From contig LLEU01000012.1 of assembly GCA_001567505.1 (NCBI GenBank), positions 1-64,000 of the forward strand: DNA of 64,000 nucleotides, given 5' to 3'. Positions 1-9,000 of the stretch are shown piece after piece (position 1 is the first letter of the stretch; each line of letters begins with the position of its first letter). The stretch comes from Acidobacteria bacterium OLB17 (GTDB lineage Bacteria; Acidobacteriota; Blastocatellia; Pyrinomonadales; Pyrinomonadaceae). The position numbers and the translations under genes were made by a program. A model generated the notes under the pieces. The model saw only the letters and a list, made by a program, of their open reading frames with translations, was not told where the DNA came from and did no database searches.

Positions 1-136
1 GGTCGCCGCCGCAGAGCAGAACTGCGAGGGCGATCACGATCACACCAAGCCCGCCGCCGCCGAGCGCGATCCCTCGGCCCGAGATGCCGCGCCTATCCTC
101 AATATTCGAACTGCCTCTTAAGTCTTTCCAACGCAT
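1..136 (-). CDS. ypfJ: YpfJ-type neutral zinc metallopeptidase, N-terminal fragment
   Basis: Only the first 45 codons are present; the gene runs off the left edge. The ATG is at 136 on the minus strand. The visible N-terminus reads MRWKDLRGSSNIEDRRG, then a Gly-rich stretch, then a hydrophobic membrane segment (GVIVIALAVLLC). This acidic MRW..R.S.N.EDRRG start with a following glycine run and one transmembrane helix is the hallmark of the KPN_02809/YpfJ zinc peptidase family (PF04228). The catalytic HExxH region lies outside the window, so the call rests on the N-terminal signature alone. Confidence 0.72.
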   Translation of the reverse strand, partial: MRWKDLRGSSNIEDRRGISGRGIALGGGGLGVIVIALAVLLCGGD

Positions 137-269
137 AACGAGATAATAGAGCCTTACGCCGGAAAACTAAATAAGGGAGAAGCGAAACTTTTCTCAACGC
201 AATTGCAGCAACGGCCTGCTTCGTGCTCCCGCAAAGCTATTGCTTGCATAAGTTAGCGAAAGGAAAAGC

Positions 270-299
270 TTGACAGATGCACCATTTTTCCGATATTCT
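270..299 (+). promoter_or_regulatory. sigma-70-like promoter of the HU gene
   Basis: TTGACA at 270-275 and TATTCT at 294-299 with an 18-bp spacer, about 60 bp upstream of the HU start. The -35 is perfect, the -10 matches four of six consensus positions. The same hexamer pair with the same 18-bp spacing occurs before the Lrp gene at 21482-21511, which supports it being functional. Confidence 0.5.
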
Positions 300-358
300 T
301 TCTGGGCATTACCGTTTCGCCTTGAATCTCCTTCGTTTCCACTTTACTTGGAGGAAAA

Positions 359-631
359 ATGATCAAATTGGACATCGTCAACCTCGTTGCCGACAGGACG
401 GGAGTGCCAAAACAGAAAGCCGAGCAGGTCGTTGACTCACTTTTTGACGCAATGAAGGATGCGCTCGCGAAGGGAAAGAGGATCGAGCTCCGCGGTTTTG
501 GCGTCTTCGTTGTAAAGGCACGCAAACGCGGCGTCGGCCGCAATCCGCGAACAGGTACTGAGGTGCCCATTCCTGCCGGGAAGACCATTCGCTTCAAGCC
601 CGGCAAGGAGCTTTCCGCAAGATCCGTCTAA
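359..631 (+). CDS. hup: HU/IHF-family DNA-binding protein
   Basis: A 90-residue histone-like protein that would bend and compact DNA as a dimer. The sequence has the full HU fold: N-terminal helices (IKLDIVNLVADRTGVPKQKA), the conserved ELRGFGVFVVKARKRG strand region, and the DNA-binding arm GRNPRTGTEVPIPAGKT followed by IRFKPGKEL. Length is normal for the family. The start is set by a strong GGAGG Shine-Dalgarno at 350-354, and a candidate promoter lies at 270-299. HU and IHF subunits cannot be separated firmly by eye. Confidence 0.95.
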   Translation: MIKLDIVNLVADRTGVPKQKAEQVVDSLFDAMKDALAKGKRIELRGFGVFVVKARKRGVGRNPRTGTEVPIPAGKTIRFKPGKELSARSV

Positions 632-744
632 GTGTAGAATACAGATAAGTTCGCTTTTAAGAGGACCGCAAGCTTCCGCGCAGCAAACCCAAGTAATACC
701 GCGGAGATTTCGGTTCTTTTCGTTTCTGCCGATAAAGAGGGAAA

Positions 745-1773
745 TTGCAGGAAGCCGATCAAGTAAATTACGAATTCTTTTACGGCGCGGAGCTCGCACG
801 CCCGTCGGCGCTCGTTTGGGCACGCCACATCCTGCTGCTTTTTGTCACGTTCTGCACGGCGACGGTCGCAGGAACTCTCTATCCTTTCGGCCCGGTCAAT
901 GATTTTGTCGTTGGAAGCGACCCGCAGACCACGGATGAGGTCATCGCATTCCTGCTGAGCCTGCCGGAGAGATACATCGCGGTCATCGGCCACGCCGTCG
1001 AGCTTTTGTTCACGAACTCGTACGTACTCACCTACGGCCTCGAATTTTCGCTCTCGCTCCTGTTCATCCTCGTTTCGCACGAAATGGGCCATTACGTCGC
1101 CTGCCGCATCTACAAGGTCGATTCCACGCTGCCGTTCTTTATCCCGACGCCGCCGATGATCGGCCCGGCGGGGACATTCGGCGCGTTCATCCGGATCAAG
1201 TCGCCAATGCCTTCAAGAAGGGCGGTCTTTGATATCGGCGTTGCAGGGCCTATCGCCGGATTCATCGCGATGCTCCCGATCGCCGTGGTCGGCATCGCTC
1301 AAATGGAGATGGTCAGCCCCGCGAGCGTGCCGACAAGCGGCCAGCTCGTCTTCGGCGATCCGATATTGATGCAGGCGATCGGTGCCGCATTCGGGAAAAA
1401 CCTCGCATTCGGTGTCGGGAACGCGTTCTATTACGCCGCTTGGGTGGGCGCTCTAGTGACCGCGATCAACCTGATCCCGTCGGGCCAGCTCGACGGCGGA
1501 CACGCGGTCTATGCCGCTCTCGGCGAGCGTGTGCATTTCTGGACGGGAAGGATCGCGTTCGCAGCGATGGCCATCCTTTCCGTGCTCGGCGCGTACTTCT
1601 TCAGCAGCCCGAGCGGCTTTCTGATAGCGATAATTTTGGGAGTTATGCTGCGGGTCGGACATCCGCGGCCGTTCGATCAAACGCCGCTCGACACAAAGCG
1701 AAAGGCGGTCGCCGTCCTCACGCTCATCATCTTCATCCTTACGTTCCTGCCGTTCCCCGTAAAGCTGATCTGA
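745..1773 (+). CDS. site-2 protease family intramembrane metallopeptidase
   Basis: A 342-residue polytopic membrane protein of the S2P/M50 class, which cleaves transmembrane substrates within the bilayer. The zinc motif HEMGH occurs in the stretch SHEMGHYVACRIYKVDS near residue 113, and the second metal-ligand motif NLIPSGQLDGGH near residue 246; both are canonical. At least six hydrophobic segments are visible. The start appears to be TTG at 745, preceded by AGAGGG at a suitable distance; no ATG fits better. The substrate is unknown: there is no adjacent sigma/anti-sigma pair, so a regulatory target cannot be named. It is convergent with the gene at 1785. Confidence 0.88.
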   Translation: MQEADQVNYEFFYGAELARPSALVWARHILLLFVTFCTATVAGTLYPFGPVNDFVVGSDPQTTDEVIAFLLSLPERYIAVIGHAVELLFTNSYVLTYGLEFSLSLLFILVSHEMGHYVACRIYKVDSTLPFFIPTPPMIGPAGTFGAFIRIKSPMPSRRAVFDIGVAGPIAGFIAMLPIAVVGIAQMEMVSPASVPTSGQLVFGDPILMQAIGAAFGKNLAFGVGNAFYYAAWVGALVTAINLIPSGQLDGGHAVYAALGERVHFWTGRIAFAAMAILSVLGAYFFSSPSGFLIAIILGVMLRVGHPRPFDQTPLDTKRKAVAVLTLIIFILTFLPFPVKLI

Positions 1774-1784
1774 ATACGCGGACT

Positions 1785-2765
1785 TTAGGCCGAAACGTTC
1801 GGCAATAGACCTTTGATCTCATTTACGACGCGTTCGGCATCGTCATTCCCTTCGAGCGCGATCATAAAGAAATCGTAGCTCGTCTTAAAACAGACGACGC
1901 CGTTGGCGAAGAACCAGACGCCTTCGAGCATCGGATCGCCGCCAAGGATCGTCCCGATCGGAAAGCCCGTAACCTCGGTCGGATTCAGCACCTTCGTCAT
2001 CATCACGGCTCCGGAAGCGAATGCGAATGCTCCGAGCATCGGGGCTCCGACTCGTTTTGCGATGTCGCGTTCGAACTCGATGCGTTCGCGTTCTGCGTCG
2101 TTCAAGCGGCCTTTCTCGATCAACGCTTCGCGGCGTTTTAGATAGCCGTCAAAGCTGTCTGCAAGTTTTTTGACCGACCATACCGGGATCGCTGAATTCA
2201 GAAGCCAATGCGAATTGATGCCCGTAAAAATGATGCCCAAACCCGCACCGACCATCATCGAAGCGCCTGCAACGGCCGCCTTCGCAGGATCTTCTTTTGC
2301 GGACGCGGCGGCGTTCTTCAACGCCCCGACGAGTGTATTCATCGTCGAAGTAAGCGAGGCTCCGAACCCGACGACCTTCGTCACACGTTTTGCGTTTGTG
2401 CCTAGGGAGGATGCCGTTTCGCCCAACGTGTCCGTTGCCTTTCCTGCGATATCAGCAACTGTTTCACCCGCCTTTGTCCCGACTTCGACCGCGGCGTCGC
2501 GAAGCGGTTCGCTAACCGACCAGGCGGTTTTTGCGGCATCGCCCGCGGTCGCAGCCACATCTTCGACCGCCTTTACGGCCTTTCGTCCGATCTCCGACCT
2601 TTCGGCCTGAGTCTTAACGGCGGCAGCGCTCTTTTGTGCGGTGTCAACAACGACTTTCGCACCGCTCTCGAGCTTTTCCTTGATACCGAGCTTCCCGTCG
2701 ATCTCATCGAGGGTTTCTGCAGCCTTTTTCTGCCAGCGTTCAAAGATGTCCTTTCCTTCACTCAT
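1785..2765 (-). CDS. LEA-like amphipathic repeat protein with C-terminal membrane region
   Basis: Unrecognised protein of about 326 residues. The first half is an Ala/Lys/Glu/Thr-rich series of imperfect 11-residue amphipathic repeats (for example KAGETVADIAGKATDTLGET), as in LEA or apolipoprotein-like helices. The second half has hydrophobic segments (AAVAGASMMVGAGLGIIFTG; APMLGAFAFASGAVMM) separated by a charged helix. I choose the ATG at 2765 (MSEGKDIFERWQKKA), where the regular helical sequence begins; an in-frame extension to 2816 is unlike it. A role in desiccation or envelope protection is inference from composition only. Confidence 0.7.
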   Translation of the reverse strand: MSEGKDIFERWQKKAAETLDEIDGKLGIKEKLESGAKVVVDTAQKSAAAVKTQAERSEIGRKAVKAVEDVAATAGDAAKTAWSVSEPLRDAAVEVGTKAGETVADIAGKATDTLGETASSLGTNAKRVTKVVGFGASLTSTMNTLVGALKNAAASAKEDPAKAAVAGASMMVGAGLGIIFTGINSHWLLNSAIPVWSVKKLADSFDGYLKRREALIEKGRLNDAERERIEFERDIAKRVGAPMLGAFAFASGAVMMTKVLNPTEVTGFPIGTILGGDPMLEGVWFFANGVVCFKTSYDFFMIALEGNDDAERVVNEIKGLLPNVSA

Positions 2766-2865
2766 AAAGCTAGTTTTACCACAATTCTCCCCGTCTCGAA
2801 TACGTTTTTCGCGCATCGAATGTTCGCATCCTTAGATGCTAGAATCTGTCCTTGGACATACCGTT

Positions 2866-3069
2866 ATGCGGAAGATCAAATGCCCGAAGTGCGGGAAAGA
2901 GACACAATTTGCGGGAAACGAGTTTCGGCCCTTCTGTTCGGAGCGATGCAAACTGCTCGATCTCGGTGCATGGGCTGACGGCGAGTATGCCGTGCCGGCC
3001 GACCCCGAAAGCCTTTCTTCCGAAGACCTTGCACAGATCGAGGCGGCGCTCGAAAAGAAAGGCGAATGA
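2866..3069 (+). CDS. yacG: DNA gyrase inhibitor YacG-type zinc-finger protein
   Basis: A 67-residue protein with the four-cysteine zinc site of YacG: KCPKCGKET followed by FCSERCKLLDLGAWADGEY, then a short acidic tail. In E. coli YacG binds GyrB and inhibits gyrase. The start at 2866 puts MRKIKCPKC at the N-terminus, as in homologues; an upstream in-frame ATG at 2836 would add ten poorly conserved residues. The stop overlaps the ATG of the next small gene by 4 bp, so the two are probably co-transcribed. The usual neighbour coaE is absent. Confidence 0.88.
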   Translation: MRKIKCPKCGKETQFAGNEFRPFCSERCKLLDLGAWADGEYAVPADPESLSSEDLAQIEAALEKKGE

Positions 3070-3320
3070 ACCCGGTCATTTCAGCTTTCGTCTCAGAATT
3101 TGCCGGCGCGATCGCCGCTGCTGGCAGTTTCGCCGTGCTATGCGTCTGCGCTTACGTCGTCTTTCGCCTGCTCAAACGCTCCGCAAGAGTTGCGGTTCGC
3201 CTTGTTGTTGTCCTAGTGATAGTTGCGGTCGCGGCCTCCGGCAGCCTTGCTCTCTATTGGTTCCTAAAAACGCCTGCAAAACCTGTCTCAAAGAGCCGTT
3301 CAACACGTACCGGCCGCTAA
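3066..3320 (+). CDS. small two-helix membrane protein
   Basis: Unrecognised 84-residue protein beginning at an ATG that overlaps the yacG stop (ATGA). It has two hydrophobic helices, roughly residues 8-33 and 42-68, joined by a basic loop (LLKRSARVAVR) and a basic C-terminus (KSRSTRTGR). The overlap and membrane-protein pattern make it likely real; no family is recognisable. Confidence 0.6.
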   Translation: MNPVISAFVSEFAGAIAAAGSFAVLCVCAYVVFRLLKRSARVAVRLVVVLVIVAVAASGSLALYWFLKTPAKPVSKSRSTRTGR

Positions 3321-3332
3321 ATAACATAAAAT

Positions 3333-3363
3333 GGGCGGCCCGCACGCCTTAGCGGAACCGCCC
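3333..3363 (-). terminator. intrinsic terminator between convergent genes
   Basis: GGGCGG (3333-3338) pairs with CCGCCC (3358-3363). Reading the minus strand the hairpin is followed by ATTTTATGTTATTT, which would end transcription of the gene at 3396-3755. Confidence 0.45.
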
Positions 3364-3395
3364 GAAGCGGAGACAAAACAATTTTGAAAATGGCC

Positions 3396-3755
3396 TTATC
3401 TGCGGCCGCTGCGAAGCAGCAATCCGAGCACAACGCCGATCGCGGCCGAGATCAGGATCGTTTGGCCCGGCTTCTGCCGTGCGAATTCTTTAGCGTCCTC
3501 GATCAATTCCTTCGGATCCTTTGACGACAACTCTTTGAATTTGTCGCCTACCTGCCCGAAATTCTCTTTCGCATAATCGTAAGCTCGCCCCGCCGCGTCC
3601 TGAACCTTTTTGCCGTATTCCTGTGCCTGCATCTTAATTTCTCCTAAGAACTCATCGCTCTGATGCTCCGTGAATTGCTCTCCGGGATCGAGCGGCATAA
3701 GGCTCTGTTCAAGTTCCTTTTCCGCTTTCTTGACCTCATTCTCAAATTCCGACAT
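3396..3755 (-). CDS. DUF883/ElaB-like membrane-anchored helical protein
   Basis: A 119-residue protein with a long charged amphipathic helix (residues about 35-90; KVQDAAGRAYDYAKENFGQV, KELIEDAKEFARQKP) and one C-terminal hydrophobic helix with GVVLGLLLRSGRR. This layout, with a basic GxxxGxLLxR end, matches ElaB/YqjD/DUF883 proteins, which anchor ribosomes or stress factors at the inner membrane in E. coli. The N-terminal 30 residues are acidic and not family-typical. It sits divergent from tetR. Confidence 0.65.
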   Translation of the reverse strand: MSEFENEVKKAEKELEQSLMPLDPGEQFTEHQSDEFLGEIKMQAQEYGKKVQDAAGRAYDYAKENFGQVGDKFKELSSKDPKELIEDAKEFARQKPGQTILISAAIGVVLGLLLRSGRR

Positions 3756-3955
3756 CGCAAAAATTCCTCCCCAAAAAGATCGAACTGATACGTCCCGGCG
3801 GTCGTATGACCTTCTCTAAGCCGTCGGGCATCAGATTCCAAACGGCCTGTAAATGGTTGTAACGAATCTTCGGGAAAGTTTGTTCCCAAAAGAGCGTCCT
3901 CAGGCCGGCTTCTCCAAGGTTGACAACATAACCTCTAAAATGCAAACTTGTTTGG

Positions 3956-3973
3956 TAAGTAAGCACTTACTTA
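3956..3973. promoter_or_regulatory. palindromic operator upstream of tetR
   Basis: A perfect inverted repeat of TAAGTAAG and CTTACTTA separated by the dinucleotide CA, seven bases before the regulator's start codon. The size, symmetry and position are those of a TetR-family autoregulatory operator controlling the efflux operon. Confidence 0.75.
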
Positions 3974-3979
3974 TGCGAG

Positions 3980-4648
3980 GTGAGTTTGATAGAGACGTTC
4001 TTTAATTGTGACCCAAGCGGCCGTATGTCAGGCGATGAGCGCCGGCTGGTGATCCTCCAGGCGGCGGTGGAGCTCTTTTCCCAACACGGATTCAAGGGCG
4101 CAACGACGAAGGAAATTGCAAAGGCCTCGGGCGTGTCCGAGGCGATGCTTTTCCGGCATTTTGAAAATAAGGACGCCTTGTATCAGGCGATCATTGAAAC
4201 AAAAGGCTGCAGCGAGAACGCCACGAAATTTGCGTGGGACAACGACGAGCAGCTTGCGACAGCGATAGCGGCAAAGGACGATATGGCGGTCTTTACGCGG
4301 ATCGGTTTCACGATCCTCGAAAAGCAGCAGGCGAACGTTCCTTTTATGCGGCTTTTGCTCTATTCGGCCCTAGAAGAGCACGACCTTGCGGAGCGTTTCT
4401 TTCACGAGTTTGTGGGCCGGGTTTATGAGTTCATCGGCGGGTACATTAAAACGCGGCAGAAGGATGGGGCTTTTAAGAAAGTTAAGCCGAACTTGGCCGT
4501 GCGGGCGTTCCTCGGCATGCTTTTGCGCCACTCGCTGAACAATATCTTGTGGGACAAGAGCAGTTTTCTGCTCAAGATCTCAAATGACGAGGCGGCAAAG
4601 GGTTTTGCCGACATTTTGCTTAAAGGGTTAGAGGCCGAACGGGCTTAA
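3980..4648 (+). CDS. TetR/AcrR-family transcriptional regulator
   Basis: A 222-residue repressor. The N-terminal TetR helix-turn-helix is clear: residues about 22-66 contain ILQAAVELFSQHGFKGATTK, then EIAKASGVSEAMLFRHFENK. The C-terminal ligand-binding helices have a typical hydrophobic pattern. The start is a GTG at 3980; an alternative ATG at 4025 (MSGDERRLVIL) would still retain the whole DNA-binding domain. It is first in a run with an RND adaptor, pump and TolC, so it most likely represses this operon by binding the palindrome at 3956-3973 and is released by a pump substrate. Confidence 0.92.
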   Translation: MSLIETFFNCDPSGRMSGDERRLVILQAAVELFSQHGFKGATTKEIAKASGVSEAMLFRHFENKDALYQAIIETKGCSENATKFAWDNDEQLATAIAAKDDMAVFTRIGFTILEKQQANVPFMRLLLYSALEEHDLAERFFHEFVGRVYEFIGGYIKTRQKDGAFKKVKPNLAVRAFLGMLLRHSLNNILWDKSSFLLKISNDEAAKGFADILLKGLEAERA

Positions 4649-4661
4649 AAAATTATTTCCA

Positions 4662-5963
4662 ATGTATCTGACAACTAGGCGTTTTGTGCCTGCATTCTTA
4701 CTGTGCGGAGTTGTATCGGCGATGTTGTTTGCGGCGGGCTGCGGACGCTCGGCGTCGAATTCCAACGCGAATACGGCGCAGGTTCAACCGATCGAAGTTT
4801 CGACAGCACAGGCCGTCGTCCGCCAGATCCCTTCGTATTTCGAGGCTACAGGCAGCCTTGCAAGCGACGAATCGACCGATGTTGCTCCGACGATCGCAGG
4901 CAAGGTCATCGAAGTGAATTTCGATGTCGGGTCGTACGTCGCAAAGGGTAGCGTGCTCGTCCGGCTCGATCCCCGTGACGCACGGCTCCGCCTCGAACAG
5001 GCACAGGCCGGTGCAGAACAGGCCCGAAAGGCCGTAGATTCCGCGGCCGCCGCCGTTAGGCAGGCGCAGGCAAAGCTCGGCGTGCCTGTGGGCTCGCATT
5101 TTTCGGTAGAAGAGTTCCCGCAGGTCCGCAGCCTGAAGGCGAATCTTCTGCTTGCGGAAAAAGAACTCACGCGGGCCGAGAACCTTTTCAGGACGGGGGA
5201 TATCTCACGCTCGATCCTCGATCAGCGGCGCGCTACGCGTGATTCGCTTGCAGGCCAGTTGGCCGATGCCCGTGCGAATGCACAGGTCGCCGAAAAGGCG
5301 ATCTCGTCCGCTTCTGCGCAGGAAGCCGCGGCACGAGCTGCAGTTGCGTCCGCCGAAGCTCAGGTCGATCAGGCTCGAAAGGCCGTAAATGACACGGCGA
5401 TCCTTGCACCGATCAGCGGCTTTGTCTCCGAGCGCACTGCAGACCCCGGCGAATACGTAAGCCCGAGCGTGCCAAACCCGAAGATCGCGACCATTATGCG
5501 CACCTCGACGCTGCGTATGAAGATCGAGGTACCCGAGCAGTCGATCGACGTCGTAAAGGCCGGACAGTCGATCTCGCTTCAGACGAGCGCGTATCCTGAC
5601 CGCAATTTTGCCGGGACGGTCGTCCGTATTTCGCCGAACCTGAACGCGACCGCTCGAACACTAATGGTCGAGGCCGACGTACCAAATCCGGAAGGCCTTC
5701 TAAAACCCGGCCAATTTGCCACCGTTCGCATAACAAGGCCGCAGCCTGAGAATGCAGTGATGATACCGGTCGCCGCCGTCCGGGCGGACGGCGATATCAA
5801 CCGCGTGTTCGTCGTCCAGGACGGCGTCGCCCGCGAAGCGATCGTCCAGCTCGGCCTTCTCGAGAACGATATGATCCAGGTCAAGAACGGCATCGTTGAA
5901 AATGCCGTGATCGCGACCAGCAACCTGACGGCCCTTTACGACGGCGTCCGTGTGAATCAATAG
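4662..5963 (+). CDS. RND efflux periplasmic adaptor lipoprotein
   Basis: A 433-residue membrane-fusion protein that would connect the RND pump to TolC. It starts with a lipoprotein signal (hydrophobic helix then AAGC lipobox near residue 27) and an Asn/Ser/Ala linker. The barrel-sandwich halves (GKVIEVNFDVGSYVAKGSVL and DTAILAPISGFVSERTADPG) flank an unusually long coiled-coil hairpin rich in Ala, Gln and Arg between residues about 105 and 240. The beta-barrel and membrane-proximal domains follow. It lies 13 bp after tetR and is the second gene of the operon. Confidence 0.93.
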   Translation: MYLTTRRFVPAFLLCGVVSAMLFAAGCGRSASNSNANTAQVQPIEVSTAQAVVRQIPSYFEATGSLASDESTDVAPTIAGKVIEVNFDVGSYVAKGSVLVRLDPRDARLRLEQAQAGAEQARKAVDSAAAAVRQAQAKLGVPVGSHFSVEEFPQVRSLKANLLLAEKELTRAENLFRTGDISRSILDQRRATRDSLAGQLADARANAQVAEKAISSASAQEAAARAAVASAEAQVDQARKAVNDTAILAPISGFVSERTADPGEYVSPSVPNPKIATIMRTSTLRMKIEVPEQSIDVVKAGQSISLQTSAYPDRNFAGTVVRISPNLNATARTLMVEADVPNPEGLLKPGQFATVRITRPQPENAVMIPVAAVRADGDINRVFVVQDGVAREAIVQLGLLENDMIQVKNGIVENAVIATSNLTALYDGVRVNQ

Positions 5964-6038
5964 TCGGGAGTGTGTGGTCTTTGCTGTGTCCCGCCAAGGG
6001 CACGCTGATTTTTTGGGCTTTTTTTGGACTGACTTGTT

Positions 6039-9000
6039 ATGCAGTGGTTAGCTGAAATATGTGTTAAACGGCCGGTCTTTGCGACGATGCTGATAATGTC
6101 GCTCGTGGTCGTCGGCGCCTTCTCGTTCCTAAGTTTGGGCGTAGATCTTTTTCCGAAGATCGACTTCCCGACCATCACGGTCACCGTCGTAAATCCTGGC
6201 GCATCGCCGCAGGAGATCGAGACAGAGATCACAGATAAGATCGAGGAATCCGTCAATACGATCAGCGGCATCGACGAGCTGCGTTCGACCTCGATAGAAG
6301 GCATCTCGCAGGTCTTTGTCCAGTTCGTTCTCGAAAAGGACGTCAACATCGCCGCGCAGGAGGTCGAGAATCGCGTACAGACCGTTATCCCAAACCTGCC
6401 GGACACCGCCGAACAGCCGACCGTCCAGAAACTCGACACCGACGCGGCTCCGGTGCTGCGCATAACCGTCTCCGCACCGAAGTCCCTCCGCGAGGTGACC
6501 GAAGTTGCGAAGAATCAGATCAAGGAGCCGATGGAATCCGTCAGCGGCGTCGGGCAGATCTCGATGATCGGCGGCCAGGAACGGCAGATCAACGTATGGG
6601 TCGATCCGGACAAGATGCGCTCCTACGGCGTAACGCCTGCCGAGGTCTCTGCCGGGCTGAAGATCCAGAACATGGAATTTCCTTCAGGCCGCCTCGACGA
6701 GGGCCAGAAGGAAACGAGTGTCCGTACGATCGGGAAGATCCAGAAGCCCGACCAGTTCGAGAACGTAGTTGTCGCAACACGCAGCGGTTATCCCGTAAAG
6801 ATCAGGGACCTTGGTTACGTTGAGGACGGCGCCGAGGAACTTCGCAGCGAAGCTCGCCTGAACGGCCAACCTGCGGTTACGCTGATCGTCGCAAAGCAAT
6901 CGGGCCAGAACACGGTCGCGACGGCAGAAGGCGTAAAAGAAAAGCTCGCCGAGATCATTCCGACGCTGCCGAAGGACTACACAGTTCGCATCATCGGCGA
7001 CAACTCGGTCTTTATCGAAAGCTCGCTTCACTCGATCGAGGAGCACTTGATCGTCGGTTCGCTTCTTGCGGCGATCGTGGTCTTTCTGTTCCTTTGGAGC
7101 TTCCGTTCGACGTTCATTGCGGGCCTTGCGATCCCGACGTCGATCATCTCGACTTTCGCGCTGATGTACGCAATGGGCTACACGCTCAACGTCATCACGA
7201 TGCTTTCACTCACTCTGATGGTCGGCATCGTGATCGACGACGCGATCGTCGTGCTCGAGAACATCTATCGCTTCGTAGATGAAAAAGGAATGAACCCGTT
7301 CCAGGCGGCGATCGAAGGTACGCGTGAGATCGGCCTTGCCGTGCTTGCGACATCGCTTTCGCTGATGGCCGTTTTCGTGCCGATCGGGTTTATGCAGGGC
7401 ATCGTCGGCAAATTTATGTCGTCGTTCGGCTTGACGGCGTCGTTCGCGGTCGCGGTCAGCCTGTTAGTTTCGTTCACGCTCACGCCGATGCTCGCGGCCC
7501 GCCTCATCAAACGAAAGAAGGAAGACGGCGAGAAGATCACCGAAGAACTGAGGGGCGACGGAATGATCGAAACGCCGGAATCCCACGACTCGAAACACAT
7601 CACGTGGTTCCGCCACGTCGATCGTGTTTACGCGGCGATGCTGCGGTTCTCGATGGCTCATCGCTGGGTGATCATCGGGCTCGTTCTGCTTGTATTTTTG
7701 AGCATCATTCCGCTCTTTATGTTCGTTGGCAAGAACTTTCTTCCCGTTGACGACCAGTCGCAGTTCGAGGTGACGCTCCGCGTTCCCGAAGGCACAAGCC
7801 TTTCGGCCTCTGCCCTTGAATTCGAACGGATCGCGGCCGAGATACGAAAGATGCCGGGCGTCACCGACACGCTTTCGACCGTAGGCGGCGGCCAGGCGCA
7901 GGTCGTCAACGCCGGTACGATCTACGTCAAGCTTACCGACATCGCCGACCGCGCAAAGTCGCAGGAAGAGCTGATGGCGGACACCCGCGACCTGATAACG
8001 AAGAATTTCTCGCCCGATCTCCGCTTCGGCGTCCAGCAGGTACAGGCGTTCTCGGGCGGCGGTTTCCGCAACGCTAACGTGCAGTTCCTGATCGCGGGCC
8101 CCGATATGAAGAAGCTCGAGGAATACTCCGCGAAGATCATCGAAAAGATGAAGACGATCCCCGATGCCGTCGATATCGACTCGACGCTCATCTCGGGCAA
8201 ACCGGAAGTGCAGCTAGAGGTCGATCGCGATGTCGCGGCCGAACTCGGCGTTCGTGTCGGAGATATCTCGCAGGCTTTGAACACACTGATCGCCGGCCAG
8301 GAAGCCACGACCTTCAACGAAGGCACCGATCAATATGAGGTTCGCGTCCGGGCGATAAATCCTTTCCGAACAAGCACCGAAGGCCTGAAACGCGTGGTGG
8401 TCCCGTCGTCGAAGATCGGCCTCGTCACGCTCGACCGCGTCGTAAAACTCGTTCCCGGCACGGGCCCGAGCTCGATCGACCGAACGAACCGCCAACGGCA
8501 GGTCACGATCCTTGCGAACACGCGTCCCGGTGGGTCGGCAGCGAGCATCACCGCGGCCATTGACGATTTTGTAAAGAAGCTCGATCTTCCGAGCGGCTAT
8601 AGAACCGGCTACGTCGGGCAGTCGAAGGAAATGGGCAAAGCGGGGTTCTATTTCATTCTCGCGTTCGCGCTTTCGTTCATCTTTATGTACATCGTGCTCG
8701 CGGCACAGTTCGAATCGTTCATTCACCCGGTCACGATCCTTCTGACGCTGCCGCTTTCGATCCCGTTCGGCATCTTCAGCCTGCTGATCGCCGGACAAAC
8801 GGTGAACATCTTTTCGGGCCTCGGGCTGCTGCTGCTTTTCGGCGTCGTAAAGAAGAACGCCATTCTGCAGATCGACCATACGAACCACTTGCGTTCGCAG
8901 GGAATGTCGCGTTACGACGCGATCATACAGGCGAACCGCGACCGCCTTCGTCCGATCCTGATGACGACGATCGCGCTCGTCGCGGGTATGCTCCCGCTCG

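Noticed and set aside
253-606. Antisense reading frame across the HU gene
   Set aside because: It is a shadow of the HU gene on the opposite strand with no family features or ribosome-binding site.
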